Assembly: GCF_003429565.1 (NCBI RefSeq)
Contig: NZ_QUAK01000079.1
Span: forward strand, 1-47,172
Reading direction: 5' to 3'
DNA: 47,172 nt
DNA from: Streptomyces triticagri
GTDB lineage: Bacteria; Actinomycetota; Actinomycetes; Streptomycetales; Streptomycetaceae
In this document: piece after piece, positions 7,865 to 17,952 of the stretch
How the letters are laid out: the number at the start of each line of letters is the position of its first letter
Position numbering within the stretch: position 1 is the stretch's first letter
Made by a program: the position numbers and the translations under genes
The notes under the pieces: model-generated
Told to the model about the DNA's origin: nothing
The model's database searches: none
Seen by the model: the letters and a program-made list of their open reading frames with translations, nothing else

Positions 7865-9073
7865 GTGTCGCAGTCGCAGGAGCGCCTGGCCGAGCTCGCC
7901 GCCGAGTACGACGCGAAGGACGAACTGCGCGGCAAGCGCGCCGAGTTCGTCCTCGACGACACGGTCTACCTGGACGGGAACTCGCTGGGCGCGCTGCCCG
8001 CGGCGGTACCCGCGAAGGTCGCGGACACCGTGGCCCGCGAGTGGGGCGAGCTGCGCATCCGCTCCTGGACCCAGTCCGGCTGGTGGACCGCTCCGGAGCG
8101 GATCGGCGAGCTGATCGCCCCGCTGGTCGGCGCCGCCCCGGGCCAGGTCGTGGTCGGCGACTCGACGAGTGTGAACGTCTTCAAGGCGGTGGTCGCCGCG
8201 GTACGTCTGTCGGACGGTCCGGCGGCGGGGCGCGACGAGATCCTGGTGGACTCGGCGACGTTCCCCACCGACGGGTACATCGCCGAGTCGGCGGCCCGGC
8301 TGACCGGTTGCCGGGTGCGCGCCCTGCCGGTCGGCGAGATGGCGGCCTCGGTCGGCCCGGCCACCGCGGCGGTGCTCGCCAATCACGCCGACTACCGCAC
8401 CGGCCGGCTGCACGACCTGCCGGGCCTGACCGCCGCGGCCCGTGCGGCGGGTGCGGTCACGGTGTGGGACCTGTGCCACACGGCGGGCGCGCTGCCGGTC
8501 GGGCTCGACGAGCACGGCGTGGACCTGGCGGTCGGCTGTACGTACAAGTACCTGAACGGGGGCCCGGGTTCGCCCGCGTACCTGTATGTGGCACACCGTC
8601 ACCAGGCGGCCTTCGACTCGCCGCTGCCCGGCTGGAACTCGCATGCCGAACCCTTCGGGATGCGCCCGGAGTTCGAGCCGGCCAAGGGCGCGGTCCGGGG
8701 CCGGGTCGGGACGCCGGACATCCTGTCCATGGCGGCGCTCGAGGCGGCGCTCGGGGTCTGGGAAGGGGTGTCGGTGGATGCGGTGCGCGCCAAGTCGCTC
8801 GCGTTGACGGACTTCTTCCTGAGGTGCGTGGAGGCGTACGTTCCGGAAGGCCGGGTCGTCTCGGTGACGCCGGTCGCGCACGCGGAGCGGGGCAGCCAGG
8901 TCGCGCTCGAATGTGCGGACGCGGAGCGGGTGATGGGGGAGCTGATCGCGCGCGGCGTGGTCGGCGACTACCGTGCTCCCGACGTGCTGCGCTTCGGCTT
9001 CACCCCGCTGTATGTGGGGTTCGCCGAGGTGGAGCGGGCGGCGCGGGTGCTGGCGGAGGTCCTGCGGGGGTAG
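7865..9073 (+). CDS. kynU: Kynureninase
   Basis: A PLP enzyme that cleaves kynurenine to anthranilate and alanine. GTG 7865 follows GGAAGGAGGG at a normal distance, giving 402 residues. An ATG at 7823 overlaps the dioxygenase gene and lacks a good ribosome site. WDLCHTAGALP (201-211) carries Asp202 and His205; CTYKYLNGGPGSPAYLYV (225-242) carries the Schiff-base Lys228. These match bacterial kynureninases. It lies directly after tryptophan dioxygenase and ends at a strong hairpin. The product anthranilate can feed tryptophan synthesis, catabolism or secondary metabolites. Confidence 0.93.
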   Translation: MSQSQERLAELAAEYDAKDELRGKRAEFVLDDTVYLDGNSLGALPAAVPAKVADTVAREWGELRIRSWTQSGWWTAPERIGELIAPLVGAAPGQVVVGDSTSVNVFKAVVAAVRLSDGPAAGRDEILVDSATFPTDGYIAESAARLTGCRVRALPVGEMAASVGPATAAVLANHADYRTGRLHDLPGLTAAARAAGAVTVWDLCHTAGALPVGLDEHGVDLAVGCTYKYLNGGPGSPAYLYVAHRHQAAFDSPLPGWNSHAEPFGMRPEFEPAKGAVRGRVGTPDILSMAALEAALGVWEGVSVDAVRAKSLALTDFFLRCVEAYVPEGRVVSVTPVAHAERGSQVALECADAERVMGELIARGVVGDYRAPDVLRFGFTPLYVGFAEVERAARVLAEVLRG

Positions 9074-9079
9074 TTCCCG

Positions 9080-9120
9080 GGGCCGGCCGGCTCCCGTGCG
9101 GACGAGGAGCCGGCCGGCCC
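9080..9120 (+). terminator. Perfect 15-bp hairpin after kynU
   Basis: GGGCCGGCCGGCTCC (9080-9094) pairs perfectly with GGAGCCGGCCGGCCC (9106-9120) across an 11-base loop. It begins seven bases after the kynU stop. It probably ends or attenuates kynAU transcription before the hydrolase gene; there is no U-tract, as is common in Streptomyces. Confidence 0.75.
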
Positions 9121-9189
9121 GCCCAGGGGGGCGCCACCGGCATGGACGTCACCGGCACGGGCGTCACCGACACACCAGAGAGGCTGGAC

Positions 9190-10113
9190 ATGGACGGCGC
9201 GGAAGAGGCGAGGGCACGGGACGCGGCCGAGGAGGCGTCGGCCTTCTCGCACCCACCCGTCGCCCCCGATGCGACCGCCGCGTACGGCGAACACCCGGAC
9301 CAGGTGGTCGACTTCTACGCGCCCCGGAGTGAGCCGGCCGGCTCCGCGCCGCTCGTCGTCGTGCTGCACGGCGGCGCGTGGCGGGACCCGTACGACCGTG
9401 CGCATGTGTCGCCGTTCGCGGACTTCCTGGCCCGGTGGGGGTTCGCGGTCGCCAGTGTCGAGTACCGGCGCGGGCGTCCGGAGCCGGGCGCGGGGATCCC
9501 GCGGCAGGGTGCGGGGCCGGGCGTCGAGCCGGTGCGCGGCGCGGAGCCGGTGGCCGGCCGGTGGCCCGAGACGTTCGACGACGTGGCGGCCGCGCTCGAC
9601 GCCCTGCCCTCCCTCGTACGGGAGCAGCTGCCGGTGGCGGATCCGCGGCGGACCGTCCTGACCGGGCATTCGGCGGGTGGGCAGCTGGCGCTGTGGGCGG
9701 CGGCGCGGCATGTGCTGCCCGCGGACGCGCCGTGGTTCCTGCCGCGTCCGATGCCGCTGCGCGGAGTGGTGGCGCTCGCGCCGATCGCCGACTTCACGGC
9801 CGCCCGCGAGCTGGATGTCTGCTCCGGTGCGCCGGTCCAACTGCTCGGCGGCGAGGCCTCGTTCGAGGAGCGTCTGGCGCTCGCCGACCCGGCGTCGCTG
9901 CTGCCCACCGGCATCGCGACGACGATCGTGCAGGGCCGCTCCGACCTGGTGGTGCCGGCCGCCGTGGCCGAGGCGTATGCCGACGCGGCGGCGAAGGAGG
10001 GCGAGGTCGTGGGGGTGACGCTGCTCGAGGAGACGGGGCACTTTCCGCTGATCGACCCGGCGGCGGACGCCTGCGCGGTGGTGGCGGAGGAGATCGCGCA
10101 GCTGGCGTTCTGA
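9190..10113 (+). CDS. Alpha/beta hydrolase, probable kynurenine formamidase
   Basis: From ATG 9190 (GAGAGG six bases upstream) the protein is 307 residues; ATG 9142 would add 16. HGGAW at 60-64 is the oxyanion motif of the AFMID/esterase type, and GHSAGG at 159-164 holds the nucleophile Ser161. Asp in GRSDLVVP and His in ETGHFPLID near the C-terminus complete the triad. Its position after dioxygenase and kynureninase makes hydrolysis of N-formylkynurenine to kynurenine the likely job; bacteria more often use an unrelated metal-dependent KynB. Residues about 94-125 are a Gly/Pro/Arg-rich insertion. A terminator-like hairpin separates it from kynU, so it may be partly independent. Confidence 0.75.
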   Translation: MDGAEEARARDAAEEASAFSHPPVAPDATAAYGEHPDQVVDFYAPRSEPAGSAPLVVVLHGGAWRDPYDRAHVSPFADFLARWGFAVASVEYRRGRPEPGAGIPRQGAGPGVEPVRGAEPVAGRWPETFDDVAAALDALPSLVREQLPVADPRRTVLTGHSAGGQLALWAAARHVLPADAPWFLPRPMPLRGVVALAPIADFTAARELDVCSGAPVQLLGGEASFEERLALADPASLLPTGIATTIVQGRSDLVVPAAVAEAYADAAAKEGEVVGVTLLEETGHFPLIDPAADACAVVAEEIAQLAF

Positions 10114-10133
10114 CGGACGCTCCGGCGCTTCGG

Positions 10134-10160
10134 CTTTGCGGACCGTAGCTGTCCGCAAGG
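10134..10160. promoter_or_regulatory. Inverted repeat upstream of the NmrA-like gene
   Basis: TTGCGGAC (10136-10143) and GTCCGCAA (10151-10158) are perfect inverse arms around seven bases, extended by one Watson-Crick and one wobble pair. A TACGGT -10-like box follows at 10166-10171. It may be an operator for the downstream gene or a terminator of the hydrolase gene 20 bases upstream. Confidence 0.45.
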
Positions 10161-10236
10161 CTTCCTACGGTGGTCCCACAAGCCGTCGAGGACGCCCCGT
10201 CTCCGGGGTCGGCCGCGGAAGAGGGAGTACACCGCC

Positions 10237-11061
10237 ATGACTGTTCTTGTCACCGGAGCCACCGGCAGTGTCGGACGCGAGATCGTGCGTGAGCTGCTCG
10301 AGTGGGGCGAGCGGGTCAGGGCACTGACCCGGCACCCGGAGAGCGCGTCGTTCCCACCGGGTGTGGACGTGGTCGGCGGAGATCTGACCGACCCGGACTC
10401 TCTGCGGGGCGTCTTCGACGGGGTGTCGGCGGCCCATCTGATCACCTTCGGGGGCGAGTTGTTCGCGCCGCTGACCACGGGCCCGCAGATCATCGACCTG
10501 GCCGAGCGGGCGGGCGTACGCCGGCTCACCGTGCTGCACGGCGGGGGAGCGACCCCGCTGGAGAGCGCGGTGCGCGCGAGCGGGCTCGACTGGACTGTCG
10601 TGATGCCGGTCGAGTTCATGTCGAACGCCCTCGAGTGGGCGCCCGGCATCAAGGAGCACGACGAGGTCCGCGAGCCGTACGCGGACCGCCTCAGCGCCAT
10701 GGTCCACGAGGGCGACATCGGCGCGGTGGCCGCGGTCGCGCTCACCGAGGAGGGGCACGCGGGGCGCGAGTACCTGGTCACCGGACCCGAGGTGCTCTCC
10801 CTCACCGACAAGACGAAGGCCATCGCTCAGGCGCGCGGCCGCGCGGTCGCGCTGGTCGAGCTGACTCCCGAGGAGGCTCAGGCCCAGTGGCGTGCGTCCG
10901 GCATGCCCGAGGACACCGTCGCCTTCCTTGTCGACGTCTACGGCAACACCCCGCCGGAGGGCCGCACGGTCACCGATGTGGTGCCGCGGGTCACGGGGCG
11001 GCCGGCCCGTACGTTCGCGGAGTGGGCCGCGGCGCATGCGGAGGCCTTCCGGGCGGAGTGA
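10237..11061 (+). CDS. NmrA-like NAD(P)-binding protein (atypical short-chain dehydrogenase)
   Basis: This 274-residue protein begins with the Rossmann nucleotide-binding sequence VLVTGATGSVGREIV (residues 3-17), followed by RALTRHPES, which fits NADPH selection, and GGDLTDPDSL. It lacks an obvious YxxxK catalytic pair, as in NmrA/QorB-type proteins that act as quinone reductases or redox sensors. ATG 10237 follows AAGAGGGAG. No HxlR regulator, the usual partner of QorB-type genes, lies next to it, but an inverted repeat is present upstream. The substrate cannot be inferred. Confidence 0.8.
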   Translation: MTVLVTGATGSVGREIVRELLEWGERVRALTRHPESASFPPGVDVVGGDLTDPDSLRGVFDGVSAAHLITFGGELFAPLTTGPQIIDLAERAGVRRLTVLHGGGATPLESAVRASGLDWTVVMPVEFMSNALEWAPGIKEHDEVREPYADRLSAMVHEGDIGAVAAVALTEEGHAGREYLVTGPEVLSLTDKTKAIAQARGRAVALVELTPEEAQAQWRASGMPEDTVAFLVDVYGNTPPEGRTVTDVVPRVTGRPARTFAEWAAAHAEAFRAE

Positions 11062-11077
11062 TTCCGCGACGCGATGT

Positions 11078-11136
11078 CCGTACGGGGGTGCGGGCGTCCC
11101 GTACGGGGGTGCGGGCATCCCGTGCGAGGTGTGGCC
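11078..11136 (+). repeat. 21-bp direct repeat before the first two-component system
   Basis: CCGTACGGGGGTGCGGGC followed by GTC or ATC occurs at 11078-11098 and 11099-11119, and a decayed third copy starts CCGTGCGAGG at 11120. The 21-base period is two helical turns. The block lies between the NmrA-like stop and the kinase start at 11215. It could bind the response regulator for autoregulation; that is inference. Confidence 0.6.
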
Positions 11137-11214
11137 GTAGTACTTGGGACGGAGGCGGCAGGACCCTCCTCGCAGGTGACGACCGGTGCCGCGGGGCCGC
11201 CTACCGTTCTGGGT

Positions 11215-12689
11215 GTGAACGAGACTGCGAAAGCCTCAGGCCCGCTGCCGACCGGCCCCGGCGACGGCCCCGTCGAGGCCGAGGGCGCCGACGCCAAGGG
11301 CCTGCGTACCGAGGGCCGCATGCTGCGCAGCGCGCTGGGCGCACTGCGGGCGGATCTGCTGACCGGCGCCTTCGCCTTCCGGCCGCTGCCGCCGCTGGTG
11401 GAGGGCGAGTCCAGGGTGCTGCGCTGGATACCCGGGCCGTTCCGGCGCTCCGGGCGCTGGTTGCTGCATGGGCTGGTGGTGGCGCTGGCCGCCTTGGTCT
11501 TCATCATCGGGATGACCGCGTCGTCGTGGGGGACCGATCCCGGGGAGCGGTTGTTCATCGGACTGTTCACCGCGCTGCCCGTGCTGCTCGGTCTGCTGCG
11601 TCCGGTGGCGGCCTTCTGGGCCTCGCTCGCGTCGACGGTGCTGCTCGCGATCACCGTGGTGGACGGCTGGGAGCCGACCTATCCGTGGTCGGTCGCCGGC
11701 TTCGTCGCGCACCTGGGGATCATGGGATGTCTGGCGCTGCGCTCCCGGCCGCGGGTGGCGGCCGAGGCGTGGCTGGTGACGGTGGTGTTCGGCCTCGTCC
11801 TCGACTTCGTCGCGGGCCAGGACTCGGGGGACGAGATCCTCGGAATGGCCGTGGCGTCGGGTCTGATCCTGGCGGCCGCGGTGCTGCTCAGCGGCTGGAC
11901 GTCGGCCCGCCGGGAGGTGGTCGCCAAGGAGCAGGAGGTGGCGGCCAAGGAGCGGGAGGTCGTCGCGAAGGAGGAGGTCACCCGGGCCGAGCGGTCGAGG
12001 CGCTTCCTGCTGGAGGAGCGCACCACGATCGCCCGTGAGCTGCACGACGTGGTCGCGCACCACATGTCCGTGGTAGCGATCCAGGCCGAGGCGGCGCCGT
12101 ACCGGGTGGCGGATCCGCCGCCGGAGCTGACCCAGGCCTTCGCCACGATCCGGGAGAACGCGGTCGCCGCGCTCACCGAGCTGCGCCGCGTCCTCGGTGT
12201 CGTACGCGCGGAGGACTACGAGGCACCGGACGCGCCGCAGCCCACGCTCGCCGACCTGGACGCGCTGCTTGCGAACGTCCGTGACACCGGTCTGACCGTG
12301 CACAAGACCGTCACCGGCGCGGTGCGTGAACTCCCGCAGGGCGTCGAGCTGTCGGCGTACCGGATCGTGCAGGAGGCGCTGAGCAATGCGATGCGGCATG
12401 CGCCCGGTGCGACGGCGCAGGTCGAGGTGGCGTATGTGCTCGGCGGGATCGGCCTGCGGGTGGTGAACGGCCCGGCGGCCGGCGAGGTGCCGCCGTCGCC
12501 GGGGGCTGGGCACGGGCTGACCGGGATGCGGGAGCGGGTGTCGATGCTGAGCGGGGAGATGACGGCGGGGGCCGCGGACGACGGGGGTTTCGAGGTGGCG
12601 GTGTTCCTGCCCGTGACGATGCCGGAGGTCGGCGGGCGCGGGGACCGGGAGCCGGAGGCGCGTCGCGACGAGGACGAGGGTGGCAGGGC

Positions 12690-12693
<4 letters not shown>
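11215..12693 (+). CDS. Sensor histidine kinase, NarL-partner (HisKA_3) type
   Basis: From GTG 11215 the protein is 492 residues. Four to six hydrophobic segments lie between about residues 83 and 226 with little extracellular loop. A heptad-like run of VVAKE repeats (about 234-256) forms a probable coiled coil. HisKA_3 follows with phospho-His277 in IARELHDVVAHHMSVV; the ATPase domain starts at AYRIVQEALSNAMRHA and has GHGLTGMRERV. TACCGT about seven bases before the GTG suggests a leaderless start. The response regulator gene overlaps by four bases (ATGA), so the pair is translationally coupled. The signal is unknown. Confidence 0.9.
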
Positions 12694-13352
<659 letters not shown>

Positions 13353-13369
13353 CGGCGGGTGGCAGCGCG

Positions 13370-13448
13370 GCTCGCACGAGACGGAATGTCACTCTCCGTC
13401 ACTCTTTGGGGTGAGGTTGTGACGGAGGCCTCGCTTCCGCGTGCGAGC
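13370..13448. promoter_or_regulatory. Nested inverted repeats upstream of the P450 gene
   Basis: GCTCGCACG (13370-13378) is inverted at 13440-13448 (CGTGCGAGC), and inside this CCGTCAC (13396-13402) is inverted at 13419-13425 (GTGACGG). GTCACTCT is also directly repeated at about 13388-13406. The block fills the 134-base gap between the response regulator and the P450. It may hold operator sites or a terminator hairpin. Confidence 0.5.
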
Positions 13449-13486
13449 TGCGCACAAGCTGGTGTCCACCAGGGAAGGAGGGCACC

Positions 13487-14743
13487 ATGACCGTCATGGC
13501 GGAGAGTACGGCCGAGGGGTTCGACGTCGGGGCCCACTTCCGGCCCGCGGCACCGGAGTTCGCTGCCGACCCGTATCCGGCGTATGCCGAGCTGCGGGCG
13601 GCCGGCCGGCTGCACTGGTTCGAGCCGACCCGGCAGTGGCTCGTCCCGCGGCATGCGGATGTGACGGCCCTGCTGCGGGACCGGCGCCTGGGCCGCACCT
13701 ATCTCCACCGGTACACGCACGACGAGTTCGGCCGCACCCCACCCCCACCGAGCCACGAGCCGTTCCATGTGCTGAACGACAACGGCCTGCTCGATCTGGA
13801 GGCCCCCCGCCACACCCGTATCCGGCGCCTGGTCTCCAAGGCCTTCACCCCGCGCACGGTCGAGGGCCTGCGGGGATATGTGGACGCGCTCGCCGCCCGC
13901 CTCGTCGCGGACCTCGTGGCGGACGGCGGCGGTGACCTGGTGGCCCGGGTCGCCGAGCCGCTCCCGGTCGCGGTGATCGCCGAGATGCTGGGCATCCCGG
14001 AGGGCGACCGGGCGCCGCTGCGGCCCTGGTCGGCGGACATCTGTGGGATGTACGAGCTGAATCCCTCCGAGGAGACGGCGGCCCGAGCGGTCCGTGCCTC
14101 GCTCGAATTCACCGCGTATCTGCGCGAGTTGATCGCCGAGCGGCGCAAGCAGCCGGGCGAGGACCTGATCTCGGCCCTGATCGCCGCGCACGACGAGGGC
14201 GACCGCCTCTCCGAGCAGGAAATGATCTCGACCTGCGTCCTCCTGCTCAATGCGGGCCACGAGGCCACGGTGAACACCACGGGGAACGGCTGGCTGGCAC
14301 TCCAGCGCCACCCCGACCAGCTGGCGCTGCTGCGCGCCGCCCCGTCCGACTCGTCGATGCTGTCCACAGCTGTGGAAGAGATCCTGCGGTACGACACCCC
14401 GCTGCACCTCTTCGAGCGCTGGGTCCTGGAGGACATGGAGATCGCCGGCACGGTGATCCCGCGCGGCTCGGAGGTCGCCCTCCTCTTCGGCTCGGCCAAT
14501 CATGACCCGGACGTCTTCGACGACCCGGCGACCTTCGACGTGAACCGCCCGGCCGGCCCCCACGTGTCACTGGGCGGCGGCATCCACTACTGCCTGGGCG
14601 CTCCCCTGGCCCGTATCGAACTGGCCGCGGTCTTCCGAGAGTTGCTGACCCAGGCCCCGGACCTGCACCTGACCACGGATTCCCCGCCACGCAAGCCCGG
14701 ATTCGTCATACGCGGCTTCGCCGAGCTGCCCGTGGAGGTGTGA
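13487..14743 (+). CDS. Cytochrome P450, CYP107-like
   Basis: A 418-residue soluble bacterial P450 that would take electrons from ferredoxin and hydroxylate a small substrate. Helix I has AGHEAT (256-261), helix K has EILR (298-301), and the heme ligand is Cys369 in LGGGIHYCLG. The usual Phe at the start of the heme motif is Leu362. AAGGAGGG lies just before ATG 13487. No ferredoxin gene is adjacent. The substrate is unknown; position and length resemble S. coelicolor CYP107P1 (SCO3636), from memory. Confidence 0.92.
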   Translation: MTVMAESTAEGFDVGAHFRPAAPEFAADPYPAYAELRAAGRLHWFEPTRQWLVPRHADVTALLRDRRLGRTYLHRYTHDEFGRTPPPPSHEPFHVLNDNGLLDLEAPRHTRIRRLVSKAFTPRTVEGLRGYVDALAARLVADLVADGGGDLVARVAEPLPVAVIAEMLGIPEGDRAPLRPWSADICGMYELNPSEETAARAVRASLEFTAYLRELIAERRKQPGEDLISALIAAHDEGDRLSEQEMISTCVLLLNAGHEATVNTTGNGWLALQRHPDQLALLRAAPSDSSMLSTAVEEILRYDTPLHLFERWVLEDMEIAGTVIPRGSEVALLFGSANHDPDVFDDPATFDVNRPAGPHVSLGGGIHYCLGAPLARIELAAVFRELLTQAPDLHLTTDSPPRKPGFVIRGFAELPVEV

Positions 14744-14779
14744 CGCCCCCTCCTCCGTACCCCCACCAGGAGACATCAC

Positions 14780-15274
14780 ATGACAAGCTCCCACCGCCGT
14801 GCCGGCACCCTCCTCACGCTGACCGCGGCAGGTGCGCTGGCACTGACCGGCGTCACATCGGCCTCGGCAGCACCCCCGGCCTCGTCGTCGCCGTCGTCCC
14901 CCTCGTCCTCCTCGTCCGCTTCGTCGTCGATCGCCGCGTCGACCACGGCGGCCACCTGGACGCTGGAGCCGTCGGACCAGGAGGTGTGCAGCCGCCCGGA
15001 CACCGGCCCGCACAACTTCTACTTCCTCGCACCGGTCACCGGATCCACCACCGAGATCATCGAGCTCGAACTGCACAATCTCCCGCCCAACGTGACCAGC
15101 AAGGGCGGCGCGATACACCCGGACGAACTGAACGACAACGGCGAGTTCAACGGCTTCGTCCACGTGGCCATCGGGCCGACCCCGGCCGGCGAGTACGACA
15201 TCGAGCTGGTGGCCTCGGACGGCACGGACACCCAGAGCAGCCCGGCCCGGATCTCCATCAGGTCCGACTGCTGA
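14780..15274 (+). CDS. Small secreted protein with Ser-rich linker
   Basis: The 164-residue protein has a Sec signal peptide: Arg-containing start, hydrophobic LLTLTAAGALALTGVTS, and likely cleavage after ASA at about residue 30. A low-complexity Ser/Pro/Ala stretch (about 31-60) precedes a compact beta-rich domain with two cysteines, in EVCSRP and at the very C-terminus (RSDC), which probably form a disulfide. AGGAGA lies about seven bases before ATG 14780. It follows the P450 by 36 bases and may be co-transcribed. I do not recognise the domain. Confidence 0.75.
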   Translation: MTSSHRRAGTLLTLTAAGALALTGVTSASAAPPASSSPSSPSSSSSASSSIAASTTAATWTLEPSDQEVCSRPDTGPHNFYFLAPVTGSTTEIIELELHNLPPNVTSKGGAIHPDELNDNGEFNGFVHVAIGPTPAGEYDIELVASDGTDTQSSPARISIRSDC

Positions 15275-15310
15275 CCTCCCGGGGGACGCACCCTCACCGT
15301 GACGCGCGGA

Positions 15311-16969
15311 CTACTTCGTCTCCAGGTCACGGCGGCGGAAGCCGGTAAGACCGAGGTGGAACAGCGCCGCGGCGATCAGTGTCAGCACGAGCAAGGGGGT
15401 CCAGTCCAGGTCCGCGGCGGGCAGCTGCGGGACGTGGCCGAACGGCGAGATGTTGCTCATCCAGGAGGGGAACTGCAGGAGTTCGCCGAGATAGCCGACG
15501 AGGAAGGCGTACACCGGCACCGCCCAGGCCGCCGCACTCGCCCGCGGCAGCCGGCCGAACAGCGCGACCGCGACACCGGCCGTCACCCACAGGGCCGGCG
15601 CGTATGCCAGGGCCGCACCGACCAGCTCGGGGATCAGCATCGCGTCCGAGGCCGCCGCGGCACCGGCCAGACCGAAGCCGAGACCGGCGAGCGCGAGCAG
15701 CACCGTGCCGCCGAGCACGGTCACCGCGAGATGGCTCGCGACCCAGCGGGTGCGGGACAGGCCGGTGGCGAGCAGCGGTTCGGCCCGGCCCGCGAGCTCC
15801 TCCGTGCGCGGGCGGAGCGCGGCCATCACCACATACACGGCGGCGACCACCGCGATGACCACCATCACCATCGAGGCGAAGGACTCGGCGACGTCGGCGC
15901 CGCCGATCTTGTCCAGCGCCTCCTGGAGCTGGTCGATGTTCTGCAGCATGTCCTCTGCGTCGCCCAGGATCGACCCGTACATGGCGCCCATCAGGAGGAG
16001 CCCGGCGCCGAAGCCGGTCAGCATGCCGCGATGCAGCCGCAGCGCGAAGCCGAACGGCCGGGTCAGCGCGGCCGATGCGGTCGGCGACCCGGGCTTCGAG
16101 GCCTTGAGTCCGGCGCCGACGTCGCGGCGGGTGGAGAGCACGAAGCCGGCGGCGCCGGCGAGTACGGCGAGGAGCAGACACGGGCCGAGCGGCCACCAGC
16201 GGTTGTCGACGTAGGGGTAGGTGCGCTGGATCCAGCCGATGGGCGAGAGCCAGGACAGGGCGTCGTTGCTGCCGGCGTCCCCGGCGGCCCGCAGGACGTA
16301 GGCGACGCCGATGACGGCGAGGGCCGTGCCGCCGGCGGCACGGGTCCCCGAGGCGATCTGCGCGGTCACGGCGGCGACCCCGGCGAAGGCGACACCGATC
16401 GCGGCGTAGGCGCAGCCGTAGAGCAGTGAGCCGCCGGCGTCGATGCCGTCGAGGCCGAGCGCGGGCAGTCCGGCGGTGAGCAGGGCGGCGAGGAGGAGGT
16501 TGGCGAGGACCGCGACGCAGAGGGCGGCGGCGAGGTGGGCGTGCCGTCCGACGACGGTGGAGCGGACCAGTTCGGCGCGGTCGGTCTCCTCCTCGCCGCG
16601 GGTGTGCCGGGTGACGGTCAGCACGCTCATCAGGCCGACGAGTACGGCCATGAAGCCGAGCGTCTGGTGGCCGAGCATCGCGCCGAAGGTGTAGTCGTCG
16701 AGATAGTGGCGCGGTCCGGTCATGGCGAGTCCGGCCGGGCTGTCGAGGGTGGCGACGACGGATGCGCGGTCCTCGGGGTCGGCGTAGAGGGTCGTGTACT
16801 CGTTGGTCGCAGCGAGGGTGCCGAGGAAGAGGGCGAGGATCCAGATGGGCCCCCGCACGCGGTCGCGGCGCAGGTTGAACCGGATCAGGGTGCGGGTGCC
16901 GGCCAGGGCGTTCCCGCCGCGTACGGGGCCGGCGGGGGCCGGGGTCCGGGTGGCGGTGGCGGCGGTCAT
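15311..16969 (-). CDS. ABC-2 type exporter permease (multidrug/polyketide efflux type)
   Basis: This 552-residue integral membrane protein has roughly 12 hydrophobic segments and [13 protein letters not shown] at the start, as in large actinobacterial permeases linked to polyketide or tetronasin export. It partners the ATPase encoded immediately upstream; ATG 16969 overlaps the ATPase stop by four bases, so they are translationally coupled. The pair would export a hydrophobic compound. It is convergent with the secreted protein gene, 36 bases away. The substrate is unknown. Confidence 0.87.
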   Translation of the reverse strand: MTAATATRTPAPAGPVRGGNALAGTRTLIRFNLRRDRVRGPIWILALFLGTLAATNEYTTLYADPEDRASVVATLDSPAGLAMTGPRHYLDDYTFGAMLGHQTLGFMAVLVGLMSVLTVTRHTRGEEETDRAELVRSTVVGRHAHLAAALCVAVLANLLLAALLTAGLPALGLDGIDAGGSLLYGCAYAAIGVAFAGVAAVTAQIASGTRAAGGTALAVIGVAYVLRAAGDAGSNDALSWLSPIGWIQRTYPYVDNRWWPLGPCLLLAVLAGAAGFVLSTRRDVGAGLKASKPGSPTASAALTRPFGFALRLHRGMLTGFGAGLLLMGAMYGSILGDAEDMLQNIDQLQEALDKIGGADVAESFASMVMVVIAVVAAVYVVMAALRPRTEELAGRAEPLLATGLSRTRWVASHLAVTVLGGTVLLALAGLGFGLAGAAAASDAMLIPELVGAALAYAPALWVTAGVAVALFGRLPRASAAAWAVPVYAFLVGYLGELLQFPSWMSNISPFGHVPQLPAADLDWTPLLVLTLIAAALFHLGLTGFRRRDLETK

Positions 16970-17946
16970 CGGGCGGCCTCGGATGGCTGCTCGCCGGTGC
17001 GGTCGCCAGAGCGGTCGCCTGGGGTGACGCCCGTGCCGGTGGATTCGTGGCCGTTCGCCGAGAGTTCGTCGCCGTAGTGGCGGAGCATCAGTTCCTCGAG
17101 GGTCGGCGGGTGGCTGACCAGGCCCCGGATGCCGAGGCCGGACAGGGCGCGGACCGCCGCGTCGAGGTGGGCGCCGTCGACGGCGAAGTGGGCCCGGCCG
17201 TTGTCCACCCGCAGCCCGTGCACGCCGGGCAGATCGGCAAGGCCGTCAGCCGGCCGCTCGGTCTCGGCCTCGACGGTGGTGCGGGTCAGATGCCGCATCT
17301 CGCTCAGCGTGCCCGACTGCACGGTGCGGCCGAGCCGGACGATGCTGACGCGGTCACAGAGCTTCTCGACCTGGGCCAGGATGTGGCTGGAGAGCAGCAC
17401 GGTCCGGCCCGCCGCCTTGGCCTCCAGGATCACGTCCTGGAAGACGACCTCCATCAGCGGGTCGAGTCCGGCCGTGGGCTCGTCGAGAAGCAGCAGTTCG
17501 GCGTCGGAGGCGAGCGCGGCGACGATCGCGACCTTCTGCCGGTTGCCCTTGGAGTAGGCGCGGCCCTTCTTCGTGGGGTCGAGGTCGAAGCGTTCGACGA
17601 GTTCGTCGCGGCGTCGGGTGTCGACGCCGCCGCGCAGCCGGGACAGCAGGTCGATCGCCTCGCCGCCGGTGAGGGTGGGCCACAGTTCGACGTCGCCGGG
17701 CACGTAGGCGAGGCGGCGGTGGAGTTCGACGGCCTGGTGCCATGGGTCCTTGCCGAGCAACTGGGCTGCGCCGGAGTCCGCGCGGAGCAGGCCGAGCAGC
17801 ACGCGGATGGTGGTGGACTTGCCGGCGCCGTTCGGGCCGAGGAAGCCGTGGACCTCGCCGGTATCGACGTCGAGATCCAGGCCGTCCAGTGCGCGGGTGC
17901 GGCCGAACGTCTTGTGGAGTCCGGCGACGGTGATGGCCTTGGTCAT
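16966..17946 (-). CDS. ABC exporter ATP-binding protein
   Basis: From ATG 17946 the protein is 326 residues. Walker A is GPNGAGKST (37-45), the signature motif is the variant YSKGNRQKV in place of LSGGQ, and Walker B is [12 protein letters not shown]. The C-terminal extension (after about residue 220) is typical of drug-resistance transporter ATPases. TACTTT (minus strand, 17953-17958) lies six bases before the ATG and TTCACA (17976-17981) lies 17 bases further up, so the transcript is probably leaderless. The -35 lies inside a perfect palindrome, which points to repression by the divergent MarR-like regulator. Confidence 0.92.
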   Translation of the reverse strand: MTKAITVAGLHKTFGRTRALDGLDLDVDTGEVHGFLGPNGAGKSTTIRVLLGLLRADSGAAQLLGKDPWHQAVELHRRLAYVPGDVELWPTLTGGEAIDLLSRLRGGVDTRRRDELVERFDLDPTKKGRAYSKGNRQKVAIVAALASDAELLLLDEPTAGLDPLMEVVFQDVILEAKAAGRTVLLSSHILAQVEKLCDRVSIVRLGRTVQSGTLSEMRHLTRTTVEAETERPADGLADLPGVHGLRVDNGRAHFAVDGAHLDAAVRALSGLGIRGLVSHPPTLEELMLRHYGDELSANGHESTGTGVTPGDRSGDRTGEQPSEAAR

Positions 17947-17952
17947 GTTTTG

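Noticed and set aside
8041..9141. An upstream in-frame extension of the formamidase-like hydrolase through the kynureninase gene
   Set aside because: It would translate kynureninase in a wrong frame into Arg/Gly-rich sequence; good start sites exist at 9142 and 9190 after the hairpin.
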